Assembly: GCF_036324505.1 (NCBI RefSeq)
Contig: NC_086352.1
Span: 30,708,312-30,772,311 of the forward strand
Direction: 5' to 3'
Length of the DNA stretch: 64,000 nt
Source of the DNA: Eleginops maclovinus
Taxonomy: Eukaryota > Chordata > Actinopteri > Perciformes > Eleginopidae
Part shown: piece by piece, positions 38,480 to 52,600 of the stretch
Layout of the letters: the number at the start of each line of letters is the position of its first letter
How positions within the stretch are numbered: position 1 is the stretch's first letter
Position numbers and translations under genes: made by a program
Notes under the pieces: model-generated
What the model was told of the DNA's origin: nothing
What the model saw: the letters and a program-made list of their open reading frames with translations, nothing else
The model's database searches: none

Positions 38480-40213
38480 ATGAGAAGAAGATTTTCAGTG
38501 AGCCAAGTTCTGGATAATATTTTTGGTGAAAATGAGGGAGAGGACACAGAGCAGCATAGTGATTCGGATGAGCAGGTTTCTGAGGAGGAAGACAATGTGG
38601 AGTATCATCCAAAAGACAGACACATCTGATGAGTCTGATGAGGAGGTCACTGGTGCTGAAGCTGCTCCCTCTGAAAGATTCAAGTCCAAAAATGGTAAGA
38701 TCTGTTGGAGCTCAGTACCTCCTGATGTACATGGCAGGGCAGCTGCTGCAAATGTCATCAAAATGACCCCTGGAATCACAAGGTTTGCTGTGATGAGTCC
38801 GCAACATCAAGACATGTTTTGAGCTATTTATGCCATTGTCACTAAAAAGAGTCATCATTGCTATGACGAACCTTGAAGGGAAAAAAGTCCATGGCAGCAT
38901 GTGGAAAGACATTGATGAGGAATACCTGGATGCTTATATTGGTGTTCTTCTTCTTGCTGGAGTGTACAGATCCTGCAATGAGGCCACTGATAGTCTGTGG
39001 GACGCATCGACAGGCAGAAATATTTTCCGGGCAACAATGTCACTTCAGACCTTTCACATGATATCAAGAGTCCTCAGATTTGACAACAGAGATACCAGAG
39101 CAAGATCTGACAAGCTTGCCCCCATCAGGGATGTCTGGGAGAGATGGGTGCAGCTCCTTCCACTGATGTTCAACCCAGGGCCAGAGGTGACAGTGGATGA
39201 ACGTCTTTCCCTTTCCGAGGAAAATGCCCCTTCCGGCAATACATACCCAGTAAGCCAGGGAAGTACGGCATAAAAATCTGGGCAGCCTGTGATGCAAAAA
39301 CCAGTTATGCCTGGAATCTACAGATTTACACAGGCAAAGCTGCGAGTGGCATCCCTGAGAAAAACCGAGGAAAACGTGTGGTCCTCGATATGACTACTGG
39401 ACTGCACGGTCACAATATCACTTGTGACAATTTTTTTACCAGCTATGACCTTGGACAAGAACTTCTCAGGAGGAAACTTACCATGGTGGGCACAGTGAAG
39501 AAAAATAAACCTGAGCTGCCTGCTGAAATCTTGCAGGTGAAGGACAGGGCTGCACTTTCCACAAAGTTTGCTTTTACAGACACCACCACTGTTGTCTCAT
39601 ATTGTCCAAAAAAAACCGGAATGTGATACTTTTGTCTACTCTTCACAAAGATGCAGCTGTGTCATCAAGAAGTGACATAAAGCCCACAATTATCCTCGAC
39701 TATAACAAAAACAAAGGAGGAGTGGACAACCTGGACAAGCTGACTGCCACCTACACTTGCCAGCGAATGACCAAGAGATGGCCAATGGTTGTGTTTTACA
39801 ACATCCTTGATGTGTCTGCATGTAATGCATTTGTGTTGTGGACCCACATCCACCAAGGATGGAACTCAACCAAAAAAAACAAGCAGAGAATGTTTCTTGA
39901 GGAGCTGGGAAATTCCCTTGTCAAGCCACACATTGAGCAAAGAGAACGGGTGCCCCGAGACCCAGATGCTGCAACCTTGGTCAGACAGCTGCAGAGCTCA
40001 CCTAGAACTCCGTCCACGCCAGCATCCTCCTCAGACAGCCCTGCCTCAACATCATCCACAACCACACTCAGGCCACCTGACTCTAAAAGAAAGAGGTGTC
40101 AGGTCTGCCCAAGCAGTAAGGACAGAAAGACAAATGTATTGTGCTTCAACTGCAACAAATATCTCTGCAAAGAACACACTAAAAGTGTCACTTTTTGCCA
40201 CACATGCATCTAA
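38480..40213 (+). pseudogene. piggyBac transposase (PGBD4-like), four frameshifts
   Basis: Transposase of the DDE_Tnp_1_7 family: it cuts at TTAA and moves the element. Reading starts at ATG 38480 and ends at TAA 40211-40213, about 577 codons if the frames are joined, the usual size. The N-terminus is acidic (EGEDTEQ, DSDEQVSEEED). The core carries the family landmarks TNLEGKK, GVYRS, the first catalytic Asp in TVDERL (39196), the second in CDNFFTS (39426) and the third with its neighbour in GGVDNLDKL (39725 and 39734). The C-terminus is a Cys/His zinc-binding domain, C-x2-C-x11-C-x2-C-x4-C-x2-H-x6-C-x2-C, ending HTCI. Breaks: a +1 shift between about 38570 and 38625; an extra T in the run 38817-38820; a one-base loss near 39205-39211; a missing A in the A8 run 39608-39615. 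The shifts sum to zero. All catalytic residues remain. Decay is more likely than error, but two breaks lie in homopolymers. Confidence 0.92.
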
Positions 40214-40430
40214 ACACACACACATGTTCATGCACAGAGAGACTTTTACTCTGATTTTGTTTTTTATTAGTGTTGGAACTAGTAATTGATTTCTATTGGT
40301 TTGATTTGCTTGATTGGTTGTTGTTTGTCTAGATACATAGATTTGTTCTGCTTTTCATTTTGTGTTTGTACTAAAGTTCTATTGCTGAAAAAAGAGACTT
40401 TTTTGCCTTTTTCTTGAAGTAAATATATAT

Positions 40431-40475
40431 GGGTCGAAACTGACCTGTAACACCATAGATGTTACTATAGTTAAT
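40431..40475 (+). repeat. piggyBac right internal (subterminal) repeat
   Basis: GGGTCGAAACTGACCT, then GTAACACCATAGATGTTACT, parallels the terminal block at 40781-40820 (GGGTCAAAACCGACCC, then GTTAACATAAGAGATGGTAA). The right end thus carries a direct duplication about 350 bp apart. Confidence 0.7.
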
Positions 40476-40823
40476 ACTAAAATGAAAAAATAAATAAAAC
40501 TAATTTATTTAAGAGATGTGTTCTAAATCCCCTCAGTAATAGTCAGGTGACATAACAACCTTTTATTTATTTATATGATTCTCTTGAGGTTCATTTTACT
40601 TTTTTTTTTTATTGAAATCGAGGGGTATACTGACAAAAAAAAGGCCCAGGGGCCCACACCAAAAATATTAAAACCAATATTTTTATGGATAAGGAAGCCT
40701 AACAAGGTAACCAAGAGATGAGAAACAAATTGGATGATAGATCATTGTTTTAAGTGTATTTTACAACTAAATTAAAACACGGGTCAAAACCGACCCGTTA
40801 ACATAAGAGATGGTAACAGGGAA

Positions 40824-40840
40824 CTAACACAAGACGAAGG
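40824..40840 (-). repeat. piggyBac right terminal inverted repeat
   Basis: CTAACACAAGACGAAGG, directly followed by TTAA; inverted counterpart of the left end. Confidence 0.95.
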
Positions 40841-40844
40841 TTAA

Positions 40845-42267
<1,423 letters not shown>

Positions 42268-42299
42268 AATCAATCAATCAATATATGGAAGTGGAACCT

Positions 42300-42887
42300 T
42301 AAACGGTATAATTCACTGTTTCCGGACGGACCAGAGCTCAAACTTCCGGTATCCCAGATGTTTTTGTTTTTAGCCTCAAGTAGCATGTAGCTAATGGAAT
42401 ATTGAGTATGTGAGTATAATAAGAATGACGCAAGGATATACATACTACCATTCACTGACGCTACGTTATCATGTATTATTGTGTGTTTAATTATGTAACA
42501 TTCCCAATGAATATTAGATGAATTGTGAAACAAGGATATTAAAAAGACACGTGATATGGTTACGTTAGAAAAAAAAAACACGGAAGAAGATGACGAAGTC
42601 AGATGTGCCCAAGACCTGTCCCGTCGTCACTAACCAATGAGTGACAACGAGACGGGAAGAACCTTAGAGTAGAAAACCATTTGAAAAGTTTGAGATCAGG
42701 CCTTATACCTACGACGCTGTAGACAGCTAACCACTCGAAAGTGGTCTGTGGGCCAGTTAAATAGGAGAAGACCTAAACGTCCATTGTAAACTTATCATAT
42801 CATTTGTGTTAATAAATCCTGTAAAATTTAGATGAGAAGTCTCTTGGATTATTTTAGACCATTTACTATAGAAATTAGGACCCTACA
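42300..42887 (+). other. Possible LTR-like or transposon-derived segment
   Basis: The 3' part looks like the end of a long terminal repeat: a polyadenylation signal AATAAA at 42811-42816, a CTCTTGGATTATTT segment, and an end in GGACCCTACA (42887). I could not find a matching TG start or flanking duplication, so the left boundary is arbitrary. It could equally be unique DNA. Confidence 0.2.
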
Positions 42888-45800
42888 ATAGTGAATCTGA
42901 AAAAAAAGCGAAAAATAAATAAACATTTAGAGGCAAAACATTCTGATGCATCATTTCAATAAAATCAGATGGAACAGATTAACTTCAATTGTATTTTTTC
43001 AATAAAGTTAGAAGCATCTGGTGAAGATCTGCAATCTAATTACTGGACATTTTTAGTTTGATTATGATTTATAATGATTATTTAAGCTTCAAACTAGGTA
43101 CCTTCTTAAATTTTTAAACCTAACTGGTTGAGGAACAAAGTCAAACAGAAGGTTAATGCATAACTGTAACCCAGAACAAAAAGCTCATGTAACTGTTTCA
43201 CTGTGTGTATGTATACACCATATCATTTCAGTGAAAATTGTGTTGATTGATCTCTCCGAACATCCCTTGGATACTTGGCAGTACACCCTACATTTGAAGA
43301 CAAACTTGAAATAGCTTGCAGCTTGGCAACTATGGGACTACCTAATTCTGTTTCTTTCTCGCACCAAGACAAAATCTCGGAGGGATTTACAGTTTCTAAT
43401 TAATAATTGGTATACGAGGCTGACGCTCTGTGAGATTATTTGAAGTCATTAGAAAACACCCCCTTCCACTGAATCTTGTGAGAGAACGAAGGCGACTGAC
43501 AATCCTGTAGGGATTGCACCGCCGCACCAAAAGTGTTTTGTTCAGGAAATTTAATTGCGGCATCCACAAACTTGTTCCTGTGAGTATTACAAAATAATGA
43601 CTCTGTTTTAACATGGAATTAAAGGGATTTTTTCTCCAGGCTGGAATAAACTTAATGGAAAAATATTAACGCTAACACCCTAAGTCCTGTTGTTCTCTGT
43701 GCCATACTTCATTGTTTGATGATAAATTGTCGTGACTCTCAATCAAATTCCCTCTTTGTTTGGTTTTCCATATCTTGTAGCTTTCACAGTCCAAAAAGGC
43801 TTCTCCCCTAGTGATGCATACAGAAAGTTTCCTTTGTTCTGTATAAAATTAACCAAACCAGACAGCCGGGTGTGAAGTATGTTTGATGACAAACACTGGG
43901 AAGTACTGTGAAATACTGTATCATGACAAATTAGCAGAGGACGCAATTTGCAACAGCTTTTAGATCGTGTTTGACAAATAGGCCTAAAAAATGAAATGTA
44001 AAAGAAGAACAAAGGCACATAAATATCAAAGACATTGTGCGGATAATAGCAAAAGGATAGGAGGGTAATTCAGGACAGAAGGAAAAGGGCTTGAGGAGAA
44101 TGGAATGCACCAGGACAAACACATCTAGGCTATTGATTTATTGGAGGGTATAGTCTTAGAGACGGGTGCAAGATTGATCAAATGGAAGGTTATCCTTACT
44201 CACAGAGGCAAGCTGTTTGCCAATATCCATCACTGGAAACTCAAAATGGCTCAAAGGATCTTTGACATTCCCTAATGCTGCAGAGGCAGTGCTCGACAGG
44301 TTAGGATATTCTCTGCGTGTAGAGTGATTGATTTTGGCCAATGAAAGGCTCTCAAATATCCTTTATTGAGGTAAAACAAGAATATCTCTCCTGATTTTTA
44401 TATTTCTTGTATATTATATTATTCAATATATAGCTAGATGCATGATTACAGTTTCATGTGAATCTTCTTTTCCATCTAGGGCTGGTGGATCATTTTATGA
44501 CAGTATTTTTGATCCAGAACCTGTTAACCCTAAACCTAATTCAAGTTGTATTTAAGCAAATAAAGTGTACACAAAAAAAAAAGAAGCTTGGTACAATGTG
44601 TTGAAACAACCACATTACGCCGAAGGATTAAAAGACTTTGTCTGCACAGATTTTCAGTAGAGTTCGGCCACTTGAGGAACACTAAAACAGTAATACCTTT
44701 TGTAAGTTTAAAGGGCTACTAGTTCAATGTTGCCTATTTAAATGTCAATTACATTACTTGTTGGTTCCTTTGGTGTGGAATTTCTGGTCGTCTGATGAAT
44801 GGGAGTCCAATATTCACTTGTTCTGGTCTCCACCATCTACAGAATAAAATGTTTAGCTGCAAAGTTCTTACTAGCTCCACGAGCAAATCGCTAACTTTTT
44901 CAGGTTAACTATTGATAGTGAGCAGGCCATATACATTGGGTTTTTATATCCATGAGCATGAGTGAAAAAAAAGCAGTTCAAATAGGGCCACAAAATTCCA
45001 ATTCGCTGTTGGGTGATTATTGGTGGTGTTGTCACCTCCTTCACATAAATCGAGTCATTTTATCCATTTTTGACTGTAAAAATGTAAATTAAATCAGCTT
45101 TAAGAAATCCTAAAATCCCCTGCATGACGAAGCACAGCCGTATCCTAGAGACTGAAAATCTGTGTGAAAGTTTCTTTTTCTGATCCAACTATTCAACTTT
45201 TGATAACACAATACCATTTGGTTTGTTTAGCTAGCTCAAGCAACACTGCTGTGGCTGTTTTTGGAAGGGGACTCCTGCGAGGCTGCCATACGGTTTAGTT
45301 AGTTAGAAATAGCTTTGTTTCTGGGTATGTATTCATTATGTTAAGAAGTGTGTCTTTCAGTACTTCACAGATTTCCAATTTATTCTTAGGAAATGTTTTC
45401 TTCGTAGGGTACCTGTTGAATTGTTGAATTTGTTAAATTTAATCTAAAATGGTGCTTGTTAAGTCTACAAGACCAACCATTTATTGTCTGGTACCTCTTT
45501 TTCTAACATTTCGGAAGGGCCTTTTCAAACTCTAGCAAAGAATACTTTGTCACTAAACTTCAATGTCGATGTCAAGCGCACCCCTATGAAATGTACAGTA
45601 TTTTTACCTCTACCAAATTTACTGCAACCTCAAAAAAAGATGACGTTTTGTAGAGGTTACAGTACATTAACGGACGTATAGCTGATGGATGTGCTGTTCA
45701 CAACATCTTGACCCTAGTCATGTCGGAAAAAAGTGAAGTTGAAAACATGCAAAACAATGTTCCGTGCTTTGTGATTACCCACTATATATCCTGAACCTGC

Positions 45801-47300
45801 CGGTCTGCTTTGGGGGAGTTACAGCCTGTTGAGTGTCTATTAATTTGAATCTGCAGTGGTGTTGACAAGAATCACCACCAGGTTTACTGGCCTGATTGTT
45901 TCATCTGTCAGGGCATTGGAGTAAAATGAGACAATTAATTCCTGTGAACCAAAATCCACCCTGTCCATTAATCTTGTAATTGTAACCGAACACAGCGGTG
46001 GCAGCCCGTAGAGTAGGGGAAGTGAGGTGAAGGAGATCCAGTCCACTCAGAGCGCTATAACACACCAGTAATCGCTCCGGTTTCTTATTTTAAGTTTCAT
46101 GTAGCTAAATATAATATAAAACAACATGGGAAACACAGCACTGCATGAACTCCTGTTTCTGCACATTCAATCTACAAAAGCTGATTCAACGAAAAATAAA
46201 CCTTATGATCTAAACTCAATTTAATGATGTGATTGTTAGTAGTAGTAGTAGTAGTAGTAGAAGGCATTGTTCTGATTGGATGGAGCTGATGTTCAAAAAG
46301 CTCTAAATATTCCTAGATCATCCGTAATATTTAATTTAACGGTTTAAAAAAATATGTATAGGCAGATTATATTCCTCGTGAATCATTTCCTGTCTATGCA
46401 CATGTAAATTTTAGGCATGGTATTACATTTGATAAAATCTCATGGGTGCATGATGAACTTGAATGTTCCGTCTTGACCTTAGAAATACCAATTTTAAAAT
46501 GAATGTTATTTAAAATGTACCACTTACAGCTTACAGCATCTTGTGGCCTTCAGCAGCAGAATGGAATTTGCTCAGATGACATGAAGATAAAAAAAAAGAT
46601 AAGTTTTGACAAAGTATTTTGCAGTCCTATACAAAATAAAGTCGTACAATTCTATATTAATACTGAAGTAAAGTATATTAACTGTAAGGCTGCCTGGAGT
46701 TTTTGACTAACTGTACCCCAATGAAATGCAGAAGCCTCTCACAGATGCAACATTTTTTAAAGAAATGTGCCTGCGGTATCAAAAAAATGTAAGAAATATC
46801 TTTGAAAAATAACCAACATACTGTATGTTATTCGGATTAAATACACACACTAGGTGTCTTTCTATTCAAGTTGTCAGGCAGTTAATGTGAAAGATAGACC
46901 ATGATTTAGCATTATGTAGCATGACTTGGGCACAGAGACTGTGTGACATTAAGCAAACAAGTGTGTAGTTTGTGTTTTAAGGTCTACTCGACAGTGTTTA
47001 TCCGGATACAATTTCTACACACTGTCAGTAAGGAACTGGATACATTTCTACTCAAAGTGTGTCATACTGTTATCCATGTGTGTAAGCTAGCTTGTTTGGG
47101 ATTTAAATATGTTGCTGGATATTTTACCGCCATCGTGGCTCGTCATCTGAGACTGAGAGACTAGAAAAGCTGCAGTTTGGAGTCAGAGCTGTTAAAGTAA
47201 CACTCTGGTCTTATTGCTCGTTTTAGTGGAGGACAAGTAATTTGGACTTTCCATGCGCTCAAGCATAAGGCATGTGTGGGGGGTTGGTGTGTTTAATTCA
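42888..47300. other. Intergenic DNA, no gene seen
   Basis: AT-rich, with only short unsupported frames. A small (TAG)n array lies at 46237-46260. The stretch 44830-44960 (CTCCACCATCTACAGAATAA and following) faintly resembles another fish repeat. Nothing else stands out. Confidence 0.45.
46237..46260. repeat. (TAG)n microsatellite
   Basis: Eight perfect TAG units. Confidence 0.95.
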
Positions 47301-47309
47301 AAATTAAAC

Positions 47310-47960
47310 TAAATTAGACGTTCTAAAAATGGGGATCAAGGACTGACCACGCCACCTGGGGACTCCAGGAAATAGACAAAGTAATCAGGACACTTAGGGG
47401 CTGAGACTGTTTCACAATAAAGTGAGGTGAGGGTCCCCCCCAAATGACCAGCACTGGTAAATGACGGGCACAACATAAAGCAAGACCTAAAGCTAAACAA
47501 CTACAAACGAAAGGAAAAACAGTATTATTCAAAATAAGCAGAAGCTAAGAAACTAAGACAAATTTAAAACAAGCTAAGCTAATCAATAAAAGCAAAACAA
47601 CCCAAAGAAAACAATAAGCAAAACAGTATAAACCAAAACAATACAAGCAAAACAGCAGGTGAACCTAACAGCAATGGTTAAATGAAGGTTTAAAAATGGC
47701 TTGCCATGTGGCATACACACATTGCAGGTGCTGCCTATAGTCACCACAGGTAGAAGCTTTGCCACACTGCACATGTGCAGGAAAATGGGAAAGCTGCAGA
47801 AAAAACTGCAAGGAAACAGCAAGAGCCTACCTGTACCACCGCGGGCCAAAAGGAAGAACTCAAGCTAGGTGCATTTTATACCCTGCTCTGATGAGGGGAG
47901 TGGTTGGGGGAGGAGTCAGACCTTGAGCTGCATTCAAGAGCACTACTCACTACACCTGCT
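47310..47960 (-). other. Unclassified segment with TATA box-like motif
   Basis: On the minus strand GGGTATAAAATGC (47883-47871) is a good TATA box, preceded by G-poor, C-rich DNA and followed by GC-rich GGCCCGCGGTGGTACAGG. A long A/C-rich stretch lies downstream (47480-47650). The layout could be the promoter of a mobile element such as an LTR, but no boundaries, terminal repeats or coding region are visible. Confidence 0.2.
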
Positions 47961-47991
47961 ACATCAGGGCCTTTATTTAAATGTACTCGCT

Positions 47992-48128
<137 letters not shown>

Positions 48129-48129
48129 T

Positions 48130-49480
48130 GGTGAGGGCCCACTGAGTTAAGTGTGAGCATGTGAAGATTATATTAATTGTTGGTAAACGAAATGATTATT
48201 CTGAAGTTGTTTGAAGGATTGTATATTTCATGTTGTTTGTTTATAAGTTTTTACAGTAAATCATTGAGAGTTCTATTTCTTTCTTAATAGAGGTATTTAA
48301 ACTAAACTAAAGGTTAGTGACATTGTGTTCAACTCATTTAAATATACATTTATACGATATGTATGCTAAATTGTTCAGTGGGTATATTCCATAACAGAGT
48401 AAACATAATCTTATACTAGTGAAGCTACACTATTAAAGGTGCTTAATATGTCAACAAAAAAGGGTACATTGGTGAAAGAGAAACAGGACAAACTAAATAA
48501 GACAACATTACCTTAAGTATTCTTCATTGTAAGAAAAGGCATTGATAAATGAGTAACTGCTTCACACAGATATTTAGCTTTGTCTGTGTAAAGGTTAATT
48601 GGTCATTCTTAAGATGGATAGTATTGGTTGGATCAATGTCTTGTAAAACAACCTTAAAAACTGAAGGATTAGTATACATTGTAAAAGTGGAGTATGTTAA
48701 ATGCGTTGTGTTTATAGTATTAGAATATGTCCTGTTTTGTTCTTGTGATTAGTCGGGGGCGTGGTTTCAGTCAGGTGGTGGGGTCAGCACTGATGAGACA
48801 CCTTGGGAGGAGGTGGGATGACCCATCAGCCTTAATCCATGGTATCTGTGACACAAACACACCAGACGGCCGGTGTCGGACTTTCAGGAGCTTCTGTACG
48901 GAATAAGATATCCACCCAGGGAAAATATGCACATTTTCCCTTAACTACACCAAAAAATTGACTGGCCTGTCGACCTATGGAGCTGCTACCAAGAGGGGTG
49001 TGGATGAGTCGCTAGTCGGAAGAAAACAGAGGCCTGGAGGGTGTGTCAACCATACTTCTCCCCCTTAAACGGGATCCAGAATCAGGTGTGCTTAATTTGT
49101 CCAACAGATGGTAAATTAACATTGTTACAGTAAAGAGAAAGTACCAAAATGACAAAAAGTAAATAGCATCAAGTGAAATACATAAAAACTCATGAATAAA
49201 AAAACTGAATCCAATATGTACACATTCAAAGTAAGAAAAATAAGTATTATTATATCAATATAGTATTATATATACTCATTTATTTTGATACAAACAGTGT
49301 TGGCCGCTCATCCCTTCAAACAGAAAACTCAGATTGCTTATAGTTAGGGGAAATAGGAAGGGTATATTTCAAGCTTGTTATGGAAATACATTATTTGGCT
49401 TTTTTTTTATCAACTAAAACGTGTTTAAAAATGTTTTCATCTTGATTTGACTAAATTAATTAGAAAAAGAGGCTTATTAA
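48130..49480. other. Intergenic DNA, no gene seen
   Basis: AT-rich apart from a more GC-rich block at 48755-49080 of unknown origin, which may be repeat-derived. No supported gene. Confidence 0.45.
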
Positions 49481-49491
49481 TGCATGCATAG

Positions 49492-49517
49492 TATATATAT
49501 ATATATATATATATATA
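49492..49517. repeat. (TA)n microsatellite
   Basis: About 13 perfect TA units. Confidence 0.95.
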
Positions 49518-49539
49518 GAAAGAGAGTAAAATAAAAGAC

Positions 49540-49650
49540 AAGTTTCATGTGTGGGCCATATTCCATTATACTTTCAGAATATGATGCAGGCCAATTAAGA
49601 GTGGACCACAGGCCACAGTTGGCCCCTGGGCCATAGTTAAGACACCCCTG
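49540..49650 (-). mobile_element. hAT-like transposon terminus
   Basis: Read on the minus strand from 49650 the sequence begins CAGGGGTGTCTTAACTATGG, then CCCAGGGGCCAACTGTGGCC. This is the form CAGGGGTGTC-AACT-GGCCC-GGGCCA that marks many hAT-type non-autonomous elements in vertebrates. The other end is not found, so this is a fragment. The neighbouring TA array may have replaced it. Confidence 0.5.
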
Positions 49651-52600
49651 AACTACACGTTCATTTGAACACGTAGGTAAAGGACACTTGATTGTGGGCT
49701 TCCCAGCCATTCAGTGGTTTCCTATAAGCCATGCAATGCTCCCTACGACTGGTATGGGCGCCATGTTGCAAATGAAGACAACTAGAGCAAAATTGTTGCA
49801 TTTGAATGTTGCTGAAAGTCTCAAGGGACACAGATTGGTTCGAAATGTCAGTTGCGTCCTCTGTGGATCACCTAGAGTAACTGGAACTGTTTTGTAGAAG
49901 GTTACAATGTTGTTGCATAGATCATGTTCCGATACCTTGAGCACCCCAAACAAAACTCAATGTCACTTAAATTGCCTTGGGTTGGAGGCATAAATATCAG
50001 AGATAGAACGCAAGCACAAAAAAACTAAATGATCTGCATGGGTAGATTCACTGCCACTGAAGGTGAGTAATAACTCAAAGTAGACAGTGTACACATGCAC
50101 CTTAAATTAGCAACTCACAACCAATGACATAAAGTCGGATTCAGTCACATTTGAGGGTACCATGAGTTATCAATGCATCATACCCACTGGGAGTTGTACG
50201 GTTATAGACTCTGAGATACTACAGAAAAGTCTATGGTACATATAAGCCGACATAAAGCTGCGTGTTTGATTTCTTTGTTGTCGTCATTTTGAGTAATCTT
50301 TGAGTTGTTATACTTACCTTTCCTGCATATGTTGCATTTGATTAAATTGTAATACCTCTGCACCCTGAATCTTCTCTCAAAGAGAACCGCCAGGTGTTCC
50401 ACAGATAGCGTGATTTGTCATCTGGTATGTTCCGTTGCTGTGTAGGCCGCTATATTATAAGAAAAGTCCCAGAGTTTCCACTGCAGGCGCTTGTGTCACG
50501 CTCATCACGTTTGACAGCTGTTCAAACTTCACCGCATCTGCTTATTTGGAGGAAAAAGTCTGCTGCTATCATTAGCACACACAACATTGCCATATTGCCC
50601 CTTCTTGCATCTGTTCTCAGAAGTAAACTGTAACTGATGGTATTATCTAAAGCCGTGATTCAATAATCTGGCTAATCCTTTGGGACTTCTTAGAACTGGG
50701 TAGTGTAGGACTGAACACTTGCTGTGCTCTTGGAAAAGTACAGAGCCTTAGAGTCAAGAGTTGAAATCATGGTGTGCAGGATAAAACTATATTTTGGGAT
50801 TAGCTTCATTTCATTCGGAGAATTAATGAACGTACTTTGTGATGAAAACGTTTGTGCTTGCATAGCCAACAGATGATGAACACAATGTCAGAACTATGAA
50901 TGATTAAATATATCTTCTGATTGTTCCCATTGAGCGCCAACAGCAGTGTTGCAATGCGACAGTGATTTAAAATGCATGCTTGTTTAGGAGTACTTATTGG
51001 AAGGGTCCATTATATTTGTGGGACTATGTTTAGACTGGAGAAACGTTAAGGTCATAAGAAGCTTTGGGGTTGGGGAAAAAAACACACACCACCTCCTACC
51101 CTCAATCCCTTATTCCTTCACACTTTCCTGCAAACCCTGCCATTTCAGAGATTTATAAATAGTATTAAGCCTGTTCTTGGCTCTCTTGTCGTTATGGGCC
51201 GCTCAGTTTGAGTGGCGGTTGTCACAGACAATTTCAATCATACTTTTGTAGAAAAAGGCTGTACCGAGCAGAAGAAAATTCTCTTTGAGGAGGTAACGTC
51301 ATAGTTGGAAGAAAATTGAGCACACCAAATGATGTATTTTGCCGAGTCATTTTAAAGGCAACAATATTCCGATGTTACCAAAGGTGTTCGAAGCTTTCAG
51401 GCAAACACTATGACTTCAGGAAAATGACTCACTCAACACAGGATTACACATTGATAACCTGCAGAATATTCTAACCTAGTTTATATTTCTTTAAAACTGC
51501 ATTTGCAGGTGGACCTTTCCAATTTAAACGTTTCCTATACTTTATAAACCAACTTATGACATGCACACATCATTGGCTGCACGTCAGTCAAAAATCCTTC
51601 CTACAGTTCATTGCATATTCAGGAAGTGTAGGTGGTATCAAGCCTGACTCGCATATCAATAAAACATAGTGTAAATATACCCATCATGCGCCTAATTGCC
51701 GAGGAGGTTAAACAAATGCCAAACAAAGATGTAATGTATATTTCAGTGCTGGGTTGAGACTGGATGGAAATGCTGACAGCCATCCGGGGAATATCAGCAA
51801 AAGATGGCAAATCCCTTTTAGACTCAGAACTGAAAAGAAAATAACTGATGTAATTGGCAGAAAATGTCTCTGGTCTGAAGGCTTGTGTTTTGCAGATTTT
51901 TTTCATTTGTTCTGTAAGGGGAGTAACATTTACACACATACTTCTAAAAAGTAAGCAATAGCCCTCACTCCGGGAAGATTGCATTGCACTCCTTTGTTGA
52001 AGCTCTTTGCCCTCAGGTCCACCAGAGGCCTTGAGATATACCATAAACAAGACACCTACTCCGCACCAATGATTTTCAACTGCCTGCTAGCTCACAATAT
52101 TTAACAAAGCTTACATTATCAATCATCTCACACTTATGTAAATGCTATATGTCACGTTAGTTTAAAAGATCTGACATGATCACACCGGAGACATTTTAAG
52201 CGGCAAGCTGCGGCCTTTTCCTGTAATTTTTTTTTAATGAGTTTGAAGTAGAGCATGCTGGTTCTGCGCCACAGGCCCCTTGCGCTTACCTGCTTCCGGC
52301 AGTTTTGAGGAAGCGCCTGGCATTCTCCGAGCTGAAAATGATCCAACTCTTGATGCGCCCCACGTTACTGTCATTATTTACCCTTCTTGTCAAATTGTAA
52401 GAAAACAGAGGAGGACTTTGGTTGGTAAGCAGGAAAAACAACAGAATAAGCTTGATGCTTCACCTCCAGAGGAGAATAAAAAAGCTGTATCAAGCTTGTT
52501 ATCGCCCTGACAGATTTCTCAGTTGTTTTCTTTTACTATTGTGCCATCCGCAATTTTTCTCCACTTCATTAAGATTTATTGCCATTTTCTACCAGATGCC

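Larger units (their letters stand above)
38010..40844 (+). mobile_element. piggyBac-family DNA transposon with TTAA target duplications
   Basis: The element spans 38014-40840 (2827 bp) and is flanked by TTAA at 38010-38013 and 40841-40844, the diagnostic piggyBac target site. The terminal inverted repeats are 17 bp: CCTTTGTCTTGTGTTAG at 38014-38030 and, inverted, CCTTCGTCTTGTGTTAG at 40840-40824, with one mismatch. Inside each end is a near-palindrome, GGGTCGGCACCGACCC (38030-38045) and GGGTCAAAACCGACCC (40781-40796). Related copies lie further in at 38209-38224 and 40431-40446. One transposase-like gene fills the middle. Well-kept ends and a nearly readable gene suggest a fairly recent insertion, but the gene is broken by frameshifts, so the copy is probably not autonomous. 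Confidence 0.95.

Noticed and set aside
39665..40065. Minus-strand frames opposite the transposase (39665-39856, 39796-40065) and the plus-strand frame 39789-40289
   Set aside because: Shadows of the transposase C-terminal coding sequence in other frames.
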